This document shows, piece by piece, positions 29,512-39,057 of a stretch of DNA of 64,000 nucleotides; position 1 is the first letter of the stretch, and each line of letters begins with the position of its first letter. Position numbers and translations under genes: made by a program. The stretch covers positions 62,001 to 126,000 of the forward strand of contig NZ_AASE01000004.1 of NCBI RefSeq assembly GCF_000168715.1. The letters are read 5' to 3'. Below the pieces are notes generated by a model. The model had not been told where the DNA came from. It saw nothing but the letters and a program-made list of their open reading frames with translations, and made no database searches. The stretch comes from Chlorobium ferrooxidans DSM 13031 (GTDB lineage Bacteria; Bacteroidota; Chlorobiia; Chlorobiales; Chlorobiaceae).

Positions 29512-30324
29512 TTATCGAAACCTGAAAAGATGATCAAGGGGGCCTCTGCCACTGCCAAGATGGTAACCGGCTCCCGCCTTCAGGGCTTCAGTTGTATATG
29601 CTTTTGCCTTTTCTACAGCACGTTCCATCACTTCCCCCCTGGCCATGAATGCTGCAATGGCCGATGAGAGCGTGCAGCCTGTGCCGTGAGTGTTGAGTGT
29701 CTCGATTTTTTTGGAGCTGAACCAGAAAAACCGGCCATTGCTGAAGAGGCAGTCACGGCATTCGCCTCCTTCAGTGTGACCTCCCTTGATGAGTACCGAA
29801 GCCGCTCCGGCTTCATGCAGCATTACGGCAGCTCCCTCGATAGCTTCATCGGTTGCAGGTGGCTGCTTCATGCCGGTCAGGATGGCACTCTCCGGCAGGT
29901 TTGGTGTTATTAAGGTTGCGAGAGGGAAGAGCTCTGCTTTCATTACCTCGATAGCCTCCTCCGGCAGCAGAGTGGTGCCTCCGGAAGAGCCGAGAACAGT
30001 GTCCAGAATGACAGGCGGATTGTTTTCAAGCTCTCTGAGTAATCCTGAAACAGCTCTGATGATGGCGCTGCTGCCCAGCATGCCGATTTTTACGGCATCG
30101 ATCCTGATATCGTCGGCAATAGCCCTGAACTGCTCATAAAGAGATTCAACCGGGAGAAGGGAGATTCCCCTTACTCCGCATGTGTTTTGTGCTGTAACGG
30201 CAGTTATGACCGAAAGGGCATAGCAGTCAAGGGCGCCAACGGTTTTACTATCCGCCTGGATTCCTGCCCCTCCGCTTCCATCCGAGCCCGCAATGGTGAG
30301 AACGGTCACATAATTTTTACCCAT
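29512..30324 (-). CDS. thiD: Hydroxymethylpyrimidine / HMP-phosphate kinase
   Basis: Ribokinase-fold kinase that phosphorylates the thiamine pyrimidine moiety twice to HMP-PP. The 270-residue protein opens with T-I-A-G-S-D-G-S-G-G-A-G-I-Q-A-D (about residues 9-24). It has the K-I-G-M-L-G segment (about 80-85) and the C-terminal catalytic G-T-G-C-T-L-S-S-A (about 212-220). I start at ATG 30324; a longer frame would overlap thiE by over 100 bases, whereas this one overlaps it by eight. Confidence 0.94.
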   Translation of the reverse strand: MGKNYVTVLTIAGSDGSGGAGIQADSKTVGALDCYALSVITAVTAQNTCGVRGISLLPVESLYEQFRAIADDIRIDAVKIGMLGSSAIIRAVSGLLRELENNPPVILDTVLGSSGGTTLLPEEAIEVMKAELFPLATLITPNLPESAILTGMKQPPATDEAIEGAAVMLHEAGAASVLIKGGHTEGGECRDCLFSNGRFFWFSSKKIETLNTHGTGCTLSSAIAAFMARGEVMERAVEKAKAYTTEALKAGAGYHLGSGRGPLDHLFRFR

Positions 30325-30946
30325 CAATATCTCCCTGTTGTAGTGAGCAGACAAGCTCTTGTACTGCACTGACGGGATCATCTGCCCTGCTGACGGCGGA
30401 AATGACTGCGATACCTGCAGCTCCATGCCCTATGACCAGTGATGCATTGCTCTTGGTGATGCCGCCGATAGCTATAATCGGCAGGGAGATGAGTGCGGCG
30501 ACCCTCCGGAGTGATTCCGGGCCGACAGGATCAAACCCTTTTTCTTTTGACGGTGTCGGGTAGATATGGCCGAAACCGATATAATCCGCGCCATCACGTT
30601 CAGCCTGAATGGCCTCTTCAGGTGAAGATGCCGAAACGCCTATGATGCGGGAATTGCCAAGCAGTTTACGGGCGGCAGAAGCCGGCAGGTCCTGCTGGCC
30701 GAGGTGAACACCGTCAGCCCTGCATGCAAGGGCAATATCAATGCGGTCATTGATAATACAGAGTGCCCCGTACTCTCTGCACCGTCTGGTGATTTCAACA
30801 CCCCAGGAAAAAAGCTGACTGCCGGAAGCCGTTTTATGTCTCAGTTGTATCATGGCAGCTCCACCCTGCAGAGCCTTTTCAGCCAGTGAGAGCGGGCACA
30901 CAGCCTCATCGGTAATGACACAGAGAAAGGGAGAGGAGGGCATCAT
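30317..30946 (-). CDS. thiE: Thiamine-phosphate synthase
   Basis: Joins HMP-PP and hydroxyethylthiazole phosphate. The 209-residue TIM-barrel protein has the ThiE features I-Q-L-R-H-K (about residues 34-39), N-D-R-I-D-I-A-L (about 67-74), G-V-H-L-G-Q-Q-D (about 80-87), G-V-S-A-S-S (about 104-109) and the phosphate loop I-G-G-I-T (about 166-170). The start overlaps the stop of the TenI-like gene (ATGA), and its end overlaps thiD by eight bases: a tightly coupled three-gene operon. Confidence 0.92.
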   Translation of the reverse strand: MMPSSPFLCVITDEAVCPLSLAEKALQGGAAMIQLRHKTASGSQLFSWGVEITRRCREYGALCIINDRIDIALACRADGVHLGQQDLPASAARKLLGNSRIIGVSASSPEEAIQAERDGADYIGFGHIYPTPSKEKGFDPVGPESLRRVAALISLPIIAIGGITKSNASLVIGHGAAGIAVISAVSRADDPVSAVQELVCSLQQGDIDG

Positions 30947-31590
30947 TGATAAAGGGTGTTATGGAATTGTTCAAAGGTAGCGACAAACCCGCTGCCCGGT
31001 TCAAAGATGGAGATTCCTGCAGCACCATAGGCCCCCTGCTTCATACAGCATGGGATGTTTTGTGGTGTAATGCCTCCCACAGCAAAGACAGGAAGTGAGG
31101 TTGAACGGCATAAAGCGCCGAGTTTTTCCACTCCTTGTGGCGGTCCGTATTTCCTTTTTGAGGGAGTATCGAATACCGGACCGAAAAGCAGGTAATCAGC
31201 GCCGCGCTCTTCAGCGATACATGCAGACAACGGCGAGTGTACGCTGCATCCGATGATCAATTCCGGCGCAATTGCGCGAAGTTTATCGGGCGGGCAGCTG
31301 TTTTCGGGCAGATGTACGCCGTGAAGAGCGGCTGCAAGAGCAATATCGGCACGTTCATTGATCAGGATCCTGACCTCTTTTTCGCATGCGATTTCAGCCG
31401 CCATGAGCGAAAGCTGAAACAACTGTTTTGCATCAAGATGTTTTTCCCTGATCTGAATCATGCAAGGCATAAAGCGGGGGAGGAGTTGAAGCTGTATGAG
31501 CAGAGGTGTGCCAATCAGAGGGGCTTCCTTGCCACTGCTTATCAAAAGAAGGCGCGGCAGGGGAGCGTTATGGGGAGTAATATGCACCAT
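30943..31590 (-). CDS. ThiE/TenI-family protein (thiazole tautomerase-like)
   Basis: A second, divergent member of the thiamine-phosphate synthase superfamily, 215 residues, first gene of the thi operon. It has I-Q-I-R-E-K-H (about residues 45-51), N-E-R-A-D-I-A-L (about 78-85), G-V-H-L-P and G-C-S-V-H-S (about 116-121). The last motif is closer to TenI (S-V-H-S) than to ThiE (V-S-x-S). TenI aromatises the thiazole tautomer and lacks synthase activity, so I suggest that role. ATG 31590 has an AAAGGA site upstream; the longer frame to 31647 is not supported. Confidence 0.82.
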   Translation of the reverse strand: MVHITPHNAPLPRLLLISSGKEAPLIGTPLLIQLQLLPRFMPCMIQIREKHLDAKQLFQLSLMAAEIACEKEVRILINERADIALAAALHGVHLPENSCPPDKLRAIAPELIIGCSVHSPLSACIAEERGADYLLFGPVFDTPSKRKYGPPQGVEKLGALCRSTSLPVFAVGGITPQNIPCCMKQGAYGAAGISIFEPGSGFVATFEQFHNTLYQ

Positions 31591-31777
31591 ATAATCAAAA
31601 TCCTTTGATAATTCAGTGACTATAAATAATTTTAATGGTAATAGCAACTGCCTTTCCTGGGGAGATTCCGATTTCTATCGGGATCGTTTTATGACCATTT
31701 ATAGATGGCATACAGCGCAATGCATCGTGAGAAAAGGGTTTTATTTCCGATAATCAAGAGTAACCAGCAATTCCCCA

Positions 31778-32257
31778 ATGAGCAGCATCGAAGAAAAAAT
31801 CATTAAAGCAGGCTTCTCTCTGCCTCAGCCGCCCGCAGTAGCGGGTCTCTACTCCCCTGCAATCAGGAGCGGTAATCTTGTCTTTACCTCCGGTCAACTC
31901 CCTCTCGAAAACGGTAAATTGATAGAACCGGGTGGTAAAGGAAAGGTAAATGATCAGGGCAGGGAAGATGCTTTCAATGCAGCCAGAACCGCTCTTCTCA
32001 ACGCACTTGCCGCCATCAAATCGGTAACAGGCACCCTTGATTGCATAGAACGGATTGTCAAGCTTACGCTCTATGTTGCCAGTGACTCCGGTTTTTCCAG
32101 TCAGCATCTTGTTGCCAATGGAGCCTCTTCTCTTCTTCTTGAAATCTTCGAAGAGCGGGGAGTTCATGCAAGAAGTGCCGTCGGAGTAGCAGAATTACCT
32201 CTTGATGCAAGCCTTGAAATTGAACTTGTTGTTCAGTGTGATTTCACTTCGGCATGA
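31778..32257 (+). CDS. RidA/YjgF family protein
   Basis: A 159-residue protein of the YjgF/YER057c/UK114 family, which hydrolyses reactive enamine/imine intermediates made by PLP enzymes. It shows [20 protein letters not shown] at about residues 24-43 and the C-terminal [14 protein letters not shown] (about 131-144), with the active-site arginine. Length is slightly above the 130 residues of the classical RidA and resembles the subgroup found with longer insertions. Divergent from the thi operon. Confidence 0.9.
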   Translation: MSSIEEKIIKAGFSLPQPPAVAGLYSPAIRSGNLVFTSGQLPLENGKLIEPGGKGKVNDQGREDAFNAARTALLNALAAIKSVTGTLDCIERIVKLTLYVASDSGFSSQHLVANGASSLLLEIFEERGVHARSAVGVAELPLDASLEIELVVQCDFTSA

Positions 32258-33034
32258 CAGGATAAAAATAAATAATAACCCGCAGGAATAATTCATACCA
32301 TTCAGCATAAAGCTTCAGTGTCGTATTGTAATGATCGCCATTAAGTAGCCTCACAAATACCGTTTATATTCTTCTTGAGCCTATGTCATATAACAGATAT
32401 AGGTACAGGAAAATCATAAACGCATAACCTTTAAATATCTTCAGTAAAAGAATCTGAAGCCAGAAAGAAAGTTCGAATACGGCTTTTTGTGTTAAAGTTA
32501 ATGATTCTTGTAAATGCATTAAATTACTTGTAGTATAAATAGTATAAGTAATTTAAATAAAACAATATAATCCAATTGGTTTAATGTAATTTTTAGTATA
32601 TTATGTTATTTAGAAATCGTTTGTAAAAATCTTTTTCTGTTTGTTTTTAGTATGCCTTGTAAGGTTTTTTTATGATACTTTAAGTTATCGTGGTTTCGAC
32701 ATTAATGTGGTGTATTAATCTTTGTGGTGTTGTTTATTTTTGATGTATTGTTAGAGAGTCGCCCGGTGTTTGTTGTTGCTCATTATGCGGTGTTGTTCTT
32801 GTTTCTTGTTTGTTCTTACTGATTTGTTTGTTCTTGTTATTGGCTGATATTATTGTGTGATCTGTTAGTGTTATCTGCTGCTCTGTTTGCGATACGGTTG
32901 ATGGTTTAGGCTTTGAGTATGGATTGGCGGAGCTCTGTTGCTTATTGTTTTTTTGTGATTTTGATCTGTGATAGGTAAACTGTGATTGATGGAGCATATA
33001 CGCGTTCTCTTATCCTGTAATAAACCCCCACTTC
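32258..33034. other. Long AT-rich, then TG-rich intergenic region
   Basis: At 777 bases this is the longest gene-free stretch in the window. Up to about 32600 it is AT-rich and includes an inverted repeat AAATTACTT/AAGTAATTT (32521-32529 and 32546-32554). From about 32600 to 32990 the plus strand is dominated by T and G, with little C or A. A minus-strand frame at 32734-32997 is made only of low-complexity Q/K/N/S/T codons and is not convincing. It may hold the promoter and a long leader for the protease gene. Confidence 0.6.
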
Positions 33035-34690
33035 ATGTCCCGCATACTTACTATCGTATTGATGCTTCTTGTGCTCGGATTTGGAGTTTTTCTCGGGTCC
33101 AGACTCAACGGCAGAGGCGACGTGCAGGGTGAACAGCAGAAAAAAATGCTTGAAGCCTACAGTCTGATGAAAACGATGTATGTTGATGATGTAGCTGGCG
33201 ATAGTCTTGCGGGAGCAGGTATACAGGGTATGGCGGAGTATCTGGATCCCCATACGGTCTATCTGGAGCCGGAAAAGGTCTCCTATTCCCAGGCCGAATT
33301 TGATGGGAATTTTGATGGTATCGGTATTGAATTTGATATTTCAAGCGATACACTTCTTGTTGTCACGCCGCTTTCCGGCGGCCCAAGCGCTGCAGTCGGA
33401 ATTTTACCGGGAGACCGTATCCTTGCCATTGACTCTCTCTCCGCTCTTGGTATTACGGAACAACAGGTATTGAGGAAGCTTCGCGGCAGGCAGGGAACAC
33501 AGGTGAAATTGAGGGTTTTCAGGCCTCTTAGTGGAAAGATTGTCGATTTTACGGTTACACGGAGTCGAATATCGACATCGAGTATCGATGCAGCCTTTAT
33601 GCTTGATAGCCGGGTAGGTTATATTCGATTGAGCCGTTTTATTGCAACCACAGCCGATGAGTTCAGAACTGTGCTTGTCAGGCTTAAAAAGCAGGGCATG
33701 AAGCGCCTTGTTATTGATCTGAGAGGAAATCCCGGTGGTTTTCTTGAACAGGCTGTTGCCGTGGCTGATGAGTTTCTGCCAAAGGGAGCGTTGATTGTCT
33801 ATACAAAAAGCCGTAACGGCGGAGTCGAGAATGAGCGATTTATTGCGCGCTCCGGTGACAGTTACGAGACGGGTGAAGTTATTGTGCTGGTGGACAAAGG
33901 GAGTGCATCAGCTTCTGAAATTCTTGCCGGTGCTCTCCAGGATAACCGGCGGGCGGTTGTGGTGGGAGAACAGACCTTCGGAAAGGGACTGGTACAGCGG
34001 CAGCTTCAGTTTGCAGATGGTTCGGCAATTCGACTTACCGTTTCACGATATTATACCCCATCCGGCCGACAGATACAGCGGGTGTATCATAAAGGCGGGA
34101 CGGGTCGGGAGAGTTATTTTCAGGACGCGCTCACAACCATTCGACCTGAGAAACTCTTTACAAATCCTGACAGTTTACTCTATTTGAAAAACAGTGAGGT
34201 TTCGGTTTACAGAACCTCCTCTCTTTACGGGTTGCTCTCGTCGCTCAACGGGAAAGTTCCGGATGAGAAAAGTCAGCTTTTGGCGCTGAAAAATGCCGGA
34301 GGGATTATTCCTGATTTCTGGGTTACCGGAAAAAGTTACTCTGATTTTTACCAGGAGCTTTTTCGTTCGGGTTCTTTTGATGATATCGCCCTGAAAATTA
34401 TTGATGATCCCCGTAGCCTGGTGCAGCAACACCGCGGTTCTTTGGAGAGTTTTCTTGCGAATTATTCCGAAGAGCGTGTGTTTGAGGCTCTGGTTATAAA
34501 AACCTGCAAACTTAAAAAAATCCGGTTTGACCGGGCAGTTTTTCTTCGTGATCGTCTCAAGCTGGTTCAGGCCGTAAAATCAAGGATAGCTCATCAGCTC
34601 TTTGGCGCTGTTGGTCAGATAACGTTTGTTGTGCAGAGTGCAGATCCGGTTGTCAGGATAGCAGCATCTGTGCCAATGCGACAGCCCTGA
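33035..34690 (+). CDS. C-terminal processing peptidase (S41)
   Basis: A 551-residue serine protease of the CtpA/Prc family with an N-terminal membrane anchor (about residues 4-22). A PDZ domain (about 85-170) includes S-A-A-V-G-I-L-P-G-D-R-I-L. The catalytic S41 domain has G-S-A-S-A-S-E-I-L-A-G-A-L-Q-D (about 288-302) with the serine, and G-K-G-L-V-Q (about 316-321) with the lysine. It acts in the periplasm, trimming or degrading proteins at their C-termini. The extra 130 residues after the catalytic domain resemble the long CtpA form of Bacteroidota/Chlorobiota. Confidence 0.92.
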   Translation: MSRILTIVLMLLVLGFGVFLGSRLNGRGDVQGEQQKKMLEAYSLMKTMYVDDVAGDSLAGAGIQGMAEYLDPHTVYLEPEKVSYSQAEFDGNFDGIGIEFDISSDTLLVVTPLSGGPSAAVGILPGDRILAIDSLSALGITEQQVLRKLRGRQGTQVKLRVFRPLSGKIVDFTVTRSRISTSSIDAAFMLDSRVGYIRLSRFIATTADEFRTVLVRLKKQGMKRLVIDLRGNPGGFLEQAVAVADEFLPKGALIVYTKSRNGGVENERFIARSGDSYETGEVIVLVDKGSASASEILAGALQDNRRAVVVGEQTFGKGLVQRQLQFADGSAIRLTVSRYYTPSGRQIQRVYHKGGTGRESYFQDALTTIRPEKLFTNPDSLLYLKNSEVSVYRTSSLYGLLSSLNGKVPDEKSQLLALKNAGGIIPDFWVTGKSYSDFYQELFRSGSFDDIALKIIDDPRSLVQQHRGSLESFLANYSEERVFEALVIKTCKLKKIRFDRAVFLRDRLKLVQAVKSRIAHQLFGAVGQITFVVQSADPVVRIAASVPMRQP

Positions 34691-34753
34691 GTGTTTTGAC
34701 GGTATTGATTAATCGCCTTCTGCTTTACTTAATAATCAAAACATTACATTCGT

Positions 34754-35425
34754 ATGTCTTTAATTGAAAAAATCCAGAGCGAAACCTGTACGTTGCGCCT
34801 GAAAAATGACTGGTTGAAAATATTTACCTGTCCCGTTCCCTCCTCTGATTTCCTCTCGTTTGTAGGCATAGCTACCATCGATGCTCCACAGCATGCCGTA
34901 CTGAGTCTTCTGTTTGATATTGAAGCCGCCACCGAGTGGGTATGGAAAACCAAAGAGATGCGCCTTTTGCAGGAACTTTCAGCAGATAATGGAGAGAAAG
35001 ATAACGGACGGGTTGTCTATCAGCTTGTCAGTGCTCCCTGGCCGGTTTCCGATCGTGAAATCATAACCCGCTCCCAGGGGTATATGGATCCTGACACCTC
35101 CGAGGTTTTTATCAAGCTTGAGTGTTTGCCTGACTTTCTGCCGAAAAACGATAAATATGTTCGTGTTCCCCATCTTGAGGGGGCATGGAACATCATCCCG
35201 CTCTCTGCAAACCAGTGCAGGGTGGTTTTCCGTCTTCACATTGAACCGGGTGGCGAGATCCCCTCATGGCTGGCCAATATTGCCGTTATTGATACGCCCT
35301 ACCACACCATGAACAATATGCGTGAGATGGTAAAGAAGGATAAGTACAGGATTTCTGTAGAGGCACCCTTCATAAAATCCGCGAAGGATGTCATCCAGAA
35401 TTACCAGCAGTTTATCGCCGAGTGA
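34754..35425 (+). CDS. START-domain protein 1
   Basis: A 223-residue protein with a START/Bet v1-like lipid-binding fold over about residues 35-215. Diagnostic elements are [13 protein letters not shown] (about residues 93-105), [14 protein letters not shown] (about 124-137) and H-I-E-P-G-G-E-I-P (about 164-172). START domains bind sterols or phospholipids in eukaryotes; bacterial ones are rare and their ligands mostly unknown. A close paralog lies immediately downstream. No signal peptide is seen, so it is probably cytoplasmic. Confidence 0.85.
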   Translation: MSLIEKIQSETCTLRLKNDWLKIFTCPVPSSDFLSFVGIATIDAPQHAVLSLLFDIEAATEWVWKTKEMRLLQELSADNGEKDNGRVVYQLVSAPWPVSDREIITRSQGYMDPDTSEVFIKLECLPDFLPKNDKYVRVPHLEGAWNIIPLSANQCRVVFRLHIEPGGEIPSWLANIAVIDTPYHTMNNMREMVKKDKYRISVEAPFIKSAKDVIQNYQQFIAE

Positions 35426-35474
35426 GTGTTCGCCTCTTTCTCTTGCAGTCCTCAATAACCAGTCAACAGACGGT

Positions 35475-36110
35475 ATGGATTTAACATCTATCCTTGAGAA
35501 AAACTGGGATTTCCGTGTAGAACATAAGGGAGTCCGAATTTACTCTTCCAGGGTTAATGGTTCCGATATTCACAGCTTCAAGGGTGAGACCGAGCTGGCG
35601 GTTTCATTCAAAAAGCTGATCAGCCTTTTTCATGACATGGCAAGCTATAGCCGCTGGGTTCACAAGCTTGCCGAGATGGAGGTACTGGAGAAAAACGGGA
35701 TTGATTATGTGGTGCGTCAGGTTATCGACACCCCATGGCCGCTGCAGAAGAGGGAGATGATCATTCGTACCGGTCTGGCTTTAGCCGGAGAGAATTCCAT
35801 AGCTGTTACCATGACCGGGGAGCCCGATTATCTTCCGGTTAATTCGAACTATCACCGTGTTCGCCATGCATCCGGATTGTGGGTATTTACTCCGAATGGG
35901 CACGGAAAGGTTCAGCTCACCTTTGTGATGCATGTCGATCCGGGCTCGGATGTTCCTGCTGCCGTTGGAAATGCGGGAATGTTTGATGTTCCCTTCCACT
36001 CCCTGAACAATCTGAGGACGCTTGCAATGGACAGCTCATACACCCCCCCATATCCTAAGGAGATAGAGCAGCATATTGCTATTGTCGATGATGCTCCTGA
36101 TATGCCCTGA
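35475..36110 (+). CDS. START-domain protein 2
   Basis: A 211-residue paralog of the preceding gene. Shared elements are [25 protein letters not shown] and H-V-D-P-G-S-D-V-P in the same order. It retains an N-terminal [15 protein letters not shown] strand seen in StAR-related and polyketide-cyclase-type START proteins. I start at ATG 35475 because the upstream extension would overlap START protein 1. Its last 32 bases overlap the end of the heptose kinase gene on the other strand. Ligand unknown; wax, hopanoid or pigment binding are speculative. Confidence 0.85.
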   Translation: MDLTSILEKNWDFRVEHKGVRIYSSRVNGSDIHSFKGETELAVSFKKLISLFHDMASYSRWVHKLAEMEVLEKNGIDYVVRQVIDTPWPLQKREMIIRTGLALAGENSIAVTMTGEPDYLPVNSNYHRVRHASGLWVFTPNGHGKVQLTFVMHVDPGSDVPAAVGNAGMFDVPFHSLNNLRTLAMDSSYTPPYPKEIEQHIAIVDDAPDMP

Positions 36111-37065
36111 GCAGTTTTTCCGGCTTAACCGGTACAGCTCCCACCTCCTGGCATACCGTTCCTGCAGCCAGATTGGCTATGGTGGCGTTCGTTACGATGT
36201 CAACACCGGAAGCGGCTCCGAGAGCGAGCATTCCGATAACGGTATCTCCGGCTCCTGATACATCAGCCACCTCCATTGATGTTGCCCCGATATGGGTGAA
36301 GGAGCCGTTGTAGAGTGTCATACCCTTTTCGCTCCTTGTCACAACAATAGTTTCAGTCTGTAGTTTCTCCTGGAGCCGGAGGCAGGCCTCTTCTACCTCC
36401 CGGTCATTGTTCTGCACGGCAATTCCGAGCGAAGCTGCCATTTCGGAGAGGTTAGGCTTGAAAATCGTGCACCCCCTGTAGGCAAAGAAGTTCAGAAGTT
36501 TCGGATCGACAAGCAGGGGAATATTCTGCTTCTTTGCGGTCGTAATGATGCTTTTGATGAGTCGTTCGGTGAGAAGACCTTTATTGTAGTCTTCAAGAAC
36601 GATGGCATCAAGAGTGCCGATAACGCTCTCCAGAGAGTCGAGAACCGCCTCTTCTGTGTCGGAATCGATCTCTTTCCGGCTTTCTCTGTCCACTCTTGTA
36701 ATATGGTGGTTTTGAGAGAGGATGCGGGTCTTGCAGGTCGTAGGCCTTGACGGGTCGCAAATCAGTCCTTCGGCGGCAAGTCCCCGGTCGCGGAACAGTT
36801 CGAGCAGTATCTCCCGGTTGCTGTCGGCACCGGTTACTCCGAAGAGCATGGTCTCCGCTCCGAGCGAGAGGGTGTTAAGGGCAACATTTGCAGCCCCGCC
36901 CAGCCGGTGATCCTCATGGGTTACATCGACTACGGGCACAGGGTATTCCGGGGAGATGCGGGAGACATGGCCGAAAATATACTTGTCAAGCATAATGTCG
37001 CCGATAACGGCTATCCGTTTGCTGCGGAAGGTGTGTAAAAGGGATTCCATGAAGTTTTCGGTCAT
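36079..37065 (-). CDS. Heptose-7-phosphate kinase (RfaE1 domain)
   Basis: PfkB/ribokinase-fold enzyme that phosphorylates D-glycero-beta-D-manno-heptose 7-phosphate at C1 for LPS inner core synthesis. The 328-residue protein has [11 protein letters not shown] (about residues 21-31), G-G-A-A-N-V-A-L-N (about 56-64) and the C-terminal anion hole/base D-V-S-G-A-G-D-T-V (about 268-276). It stops before the cytidylyltransferase domain of the fused E. coli HldE, so a separate RfaE2 must exist elsewhere. The start is ATG 37065, with a second ATG at 37050. Confidence 0.92.
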   Translation of the reverse strand: MTENFMESLLHTFRSKRIAVIGDIMLDKYIFGHVSRISPEYPVPVVDVTHEDHRLGGAANVALNTLSLGAETMLFGVTGADSNREILLELFRDRGLAAEGLICDPSRPTTCKTRILSQNHHITRVDRESRKEIDSDTEEAVLDSLESVIGTLDAIVLEDYNKGLLTERLIKSIITTAKKQNIPLLVDPKLLNFFAYRGCTIFKPNLSEMAASLGIAVQNNDREVEEACLRLQEKLQTETIVVTRSEKGMTLYNGSFTHIGATSMEVADVSGAGDTVIGMLALGAASGVDIVTNATIANLAAGTVCQEVGAVPVKPEKLLRAYQEHHRQ

Positions 37066-37176
37066 AACCTGTTATTTCCTGATATGTTCGGATGCCGGGG
37101 CATAAAAAAAAGGGAATAATAACCTGATCAGCTATGAAGATATGATTGTTTCATTTTATTTTTTGCGATATTTTGT

Positions 37177-37182
37177 TATAAT
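37177..37182 (+). promoter_or_regulatory. Possible -10 element before ffh
   Basis: TATAAT at 37177-37182 in a very AT-rich stretch 46 bases ahead of the ffh start. No good -35 lies at the right distance, so this is weak. Confidence 0.25.
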
Positions 37183-37227
37183 TAAAGCTAAGCATTTTTA
37201 AGCTTTATATGAAAAAAGCAGGAACCG

Positions 37228-38577
37228 ATGTTTGACAGTCTAAGCGATAAACTTGAGGCCACCTTCAAAAAACTTGCAGGTCAGGCCACCATTAACGAGA
37301 TCAATATCGGTCTCGCGATGCGCGATATCAAGCGCGCACTTCTCGGCGCTGATGTCAACTACAAGGTAGCGAAGAAATTAATTGAGGATATACGGGAGAA
37401 ATCCCTTGGCGAGCAGGTCATCAAAAGCGTCTCTCCTGCGCAGATGATTGTAAAAATCGTCTATGATGAGCTCACTGAACTTATGGGAGGTGAGCAGAAG
37501 CCTCTGAACCTTTCACCCAAGAAACTTCCGGCCGTGATTATGGTTGCCGGTCTTCAGGGTTCCGGAAAAACCACGTTTTGTGCGAAACTCGCGCTTCGAC
37601 TGAAAAAGAACGGTAAAAACCCGATGCTGGTAGCCGCTGACGTCTATCGTCCTGCGGCCATTGATCAGCTTAAGGCTCTCGCTCTTCAGGTCGAGGTTCC
37701 GGTATTTGCCATCGAAGAGCAGGATGCATTGAAGGCAGCACTTCAGGGCCTTGAAGCTGCGCGATCAGGGGCCAGGGATGTTGTGATTATCGATACAGCC
37801 GGCCGCCTTCAGATTGATGACCTGATGATGGCAGAGGCTGAGTCATTGAAGCATGCACTCAAGCCTGATGAACTGCTTTTTGTTGTTGACTCGATGATGG
37901 GTCAGGAAGCGGTTAATACAGCCAAGGCATTCAACGACCGCCTTGATTTTGATGGTGTTGTACTGACCAAACTTGATGGCGATGCAAGGGGCGGAGCTGC
38001 GCTTTCCATCCGTCAGGTTGTTGAAAAGCCGATTAAATTTATCAGTATCGGCGAAAAGGTTGATGATCTTGATGTTTTTTACCCTGATCGTATGGCCCAG
38101 AGGATTCTGGGTATGGGTGATATAGTCAGTTTTGTTGAAAAGGCACAGGAGTCTCTGGATCTTGAGAAGACGCTTGAGATGCAGAAAAAACTCATGAAAA
38201 ATGAGTTTGATCTCAACGACTTTTTCGATCAGCTCCAGCAGCTTAAAAAAATGGGCTCAATACAGGGGTTGATTGAGATGGTGCCGGGTTTGAACAAGAT
38301 GGTTCCAAAGCAGGATCTTGAAAATCTGGATTTCAAGCCTATCGAAGCCATGATTAACTCCATGACCAGACAGGAGAAGTCAAATCCTGATATCATCAAC
38401 GGCAGCCGCCGTCAGCGCATCGCTCTCGGCAGCGGCACGAGAGTCCAGGAGGTGAACCTTCTGCTCAAGCAGTTCGGTGAAATGAAAAAGATGATGCGTT
38501 CGGTATCCAGGCTGTCACAGTCGGGCAGAAAGATCACTTCGCAGAATCTTGCACTTGACAAGTTTTTAAAAAGATAG
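37228..38577 (+). CDS. ffh: Signal recognition particle protein Ffh
   Basis: GTPase of the signal recognition particle that targets membrane and exported proteins to SecYEG via FtsY. The 449-residue protein has the N domain, then G1 G-L-Q-G-S-G-K-T-T (about residues 108-116), D-T-A-G-R-L (about 190-195), T-K-L-D-G-D (about 249-254), and a methionine-rich M domain (about 300-449) that binds 4.5S RNA. The AGGAA site before the ATG supports the start. rpsP follows after 46 bases. Confidence 0.97.
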   Translation: MFDSLSDKLEATFKKLAGQATINEINIGLAMRDIKRALLGADVNYKVAKKLIEDIREKSLGEQVIKSVSPAQMIVKIVYDELTELMGGEQKPLNLSPKKLPAVIMVAGLQGSGKTTFCAKLALRLKKNGKNPMLVAADVYRPAAIDQLKALALQVEVPVFAIEEQDALKAALQGLEAARSGARDVVIIDTAGRLQIDDLMMAEAESLKHALKPDELLFVVDSMMGQEAVNTAKAFNDRLDFDGVVLTKLDGDARGGAALSIRQVVEKPIKFISIGEKVDDLDVFYPDRMAQRILGMGDIVSFVEKAQESLDLEKTLEMQKKLMKNEFDLNDFFDQLQQLKKMGSIQGLIEMVPGLNKMVPKQDLENLDFKPIEAMINSMTRQEKSNPDIINGSRRQRIALGSGTRVQEVNLLLKQFGEMKKMMRSVSRLSQSGRKITSQNLALDKFLKR

Positions 38578-38623
38578 ATTGCATTTACTGTTAACAGTTA
38601 CCATTAACTAAAATACTTGAGCC

Positions 38624-39034
38624 TTGGTAAAGATCAGACTTAAAAGAGCAGGAAGAAAAAAATTGCCGGTATACCAGATTGTCGCATCTGATGCGCGCTC
38701 ACCGAGAGATGGCAAATTTCTTGAAGTAATCGGGACCTATCAGCCGACAGCCAAACCGCATGCCGTAACACTCAAGAAAGACCGTGTCGAATACTGGATG
38801 GGCGTTGGTGCTCAACCGACAGCAACGGTCCGCAGCCTGATTCGTACTACCGGATTGCTGCATGAACTGAGGCTGAAAAGCAGAGGTCGCAGCGAAGCTG
38901 AAATAACCGTTGAGATGGAACAGTGGCAGGCAAGCAAGGTCGAGAGAAGCAAAAAGCGCCTTGTTGTGAAGTCACGTCGCCGTCAGGCCAAAAAAGAGGC
39001 CGAAGCAAAAGCCGCAGCAGGCAGCGAAGCCTGA
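38624..39034 (+). CDS. rpsP: Ribosomal protein S16
   Basis: Small-subunit protein S16. The N-terminal 85 residues carry the conserved [12 protein letters not shown] and [15 protein letters not shown] patterns. The remaining 50 residues are a charged lysine/arginine/alanine tail, as in other Chlorobiota/Bacteroidota S16 proteins. The only plausible start is TTG at 38624, an unusual codon for a ribosomal protein and without a clear Shine-Dalgarno. It sits in the conserved ffh-rpsP-rimM-trmD-rplS order. Confidence 0.96.
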   Translation: MVKIRLKRAGRKKLPVYQIVASDARSPRDGKFLEVIGTYQPTAKPHAVTLKKDRVEYWMGVGAQPTATVRSLIRTTGLLHELRLKSRGRSEAEITVEMEQWQASKVERSKKRLVVKSRRRQAKKEAEAKAAAGSEA

Positions 39035-39057
39035 TTTGACGCTCACGGAACGGTAGC

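Noticed and set aside
31591..31777. TPP riboswitch before the thi operon
   Set aside because: I could not find the conserved CTGAGA and ACCTGATC-type boxes on the minus strand; only a small hairpin (CCGAT/ATCGG at 31668-31681) is present.
32734..32997. Minus-strand frame of 87 codons in the TG-rich gap
   Set aside because: It is made almost only of Q, K, N, S and T because the opposite strand is T/G-rich. No ribosome-binding site, no domain and no codon bias like a real gene.
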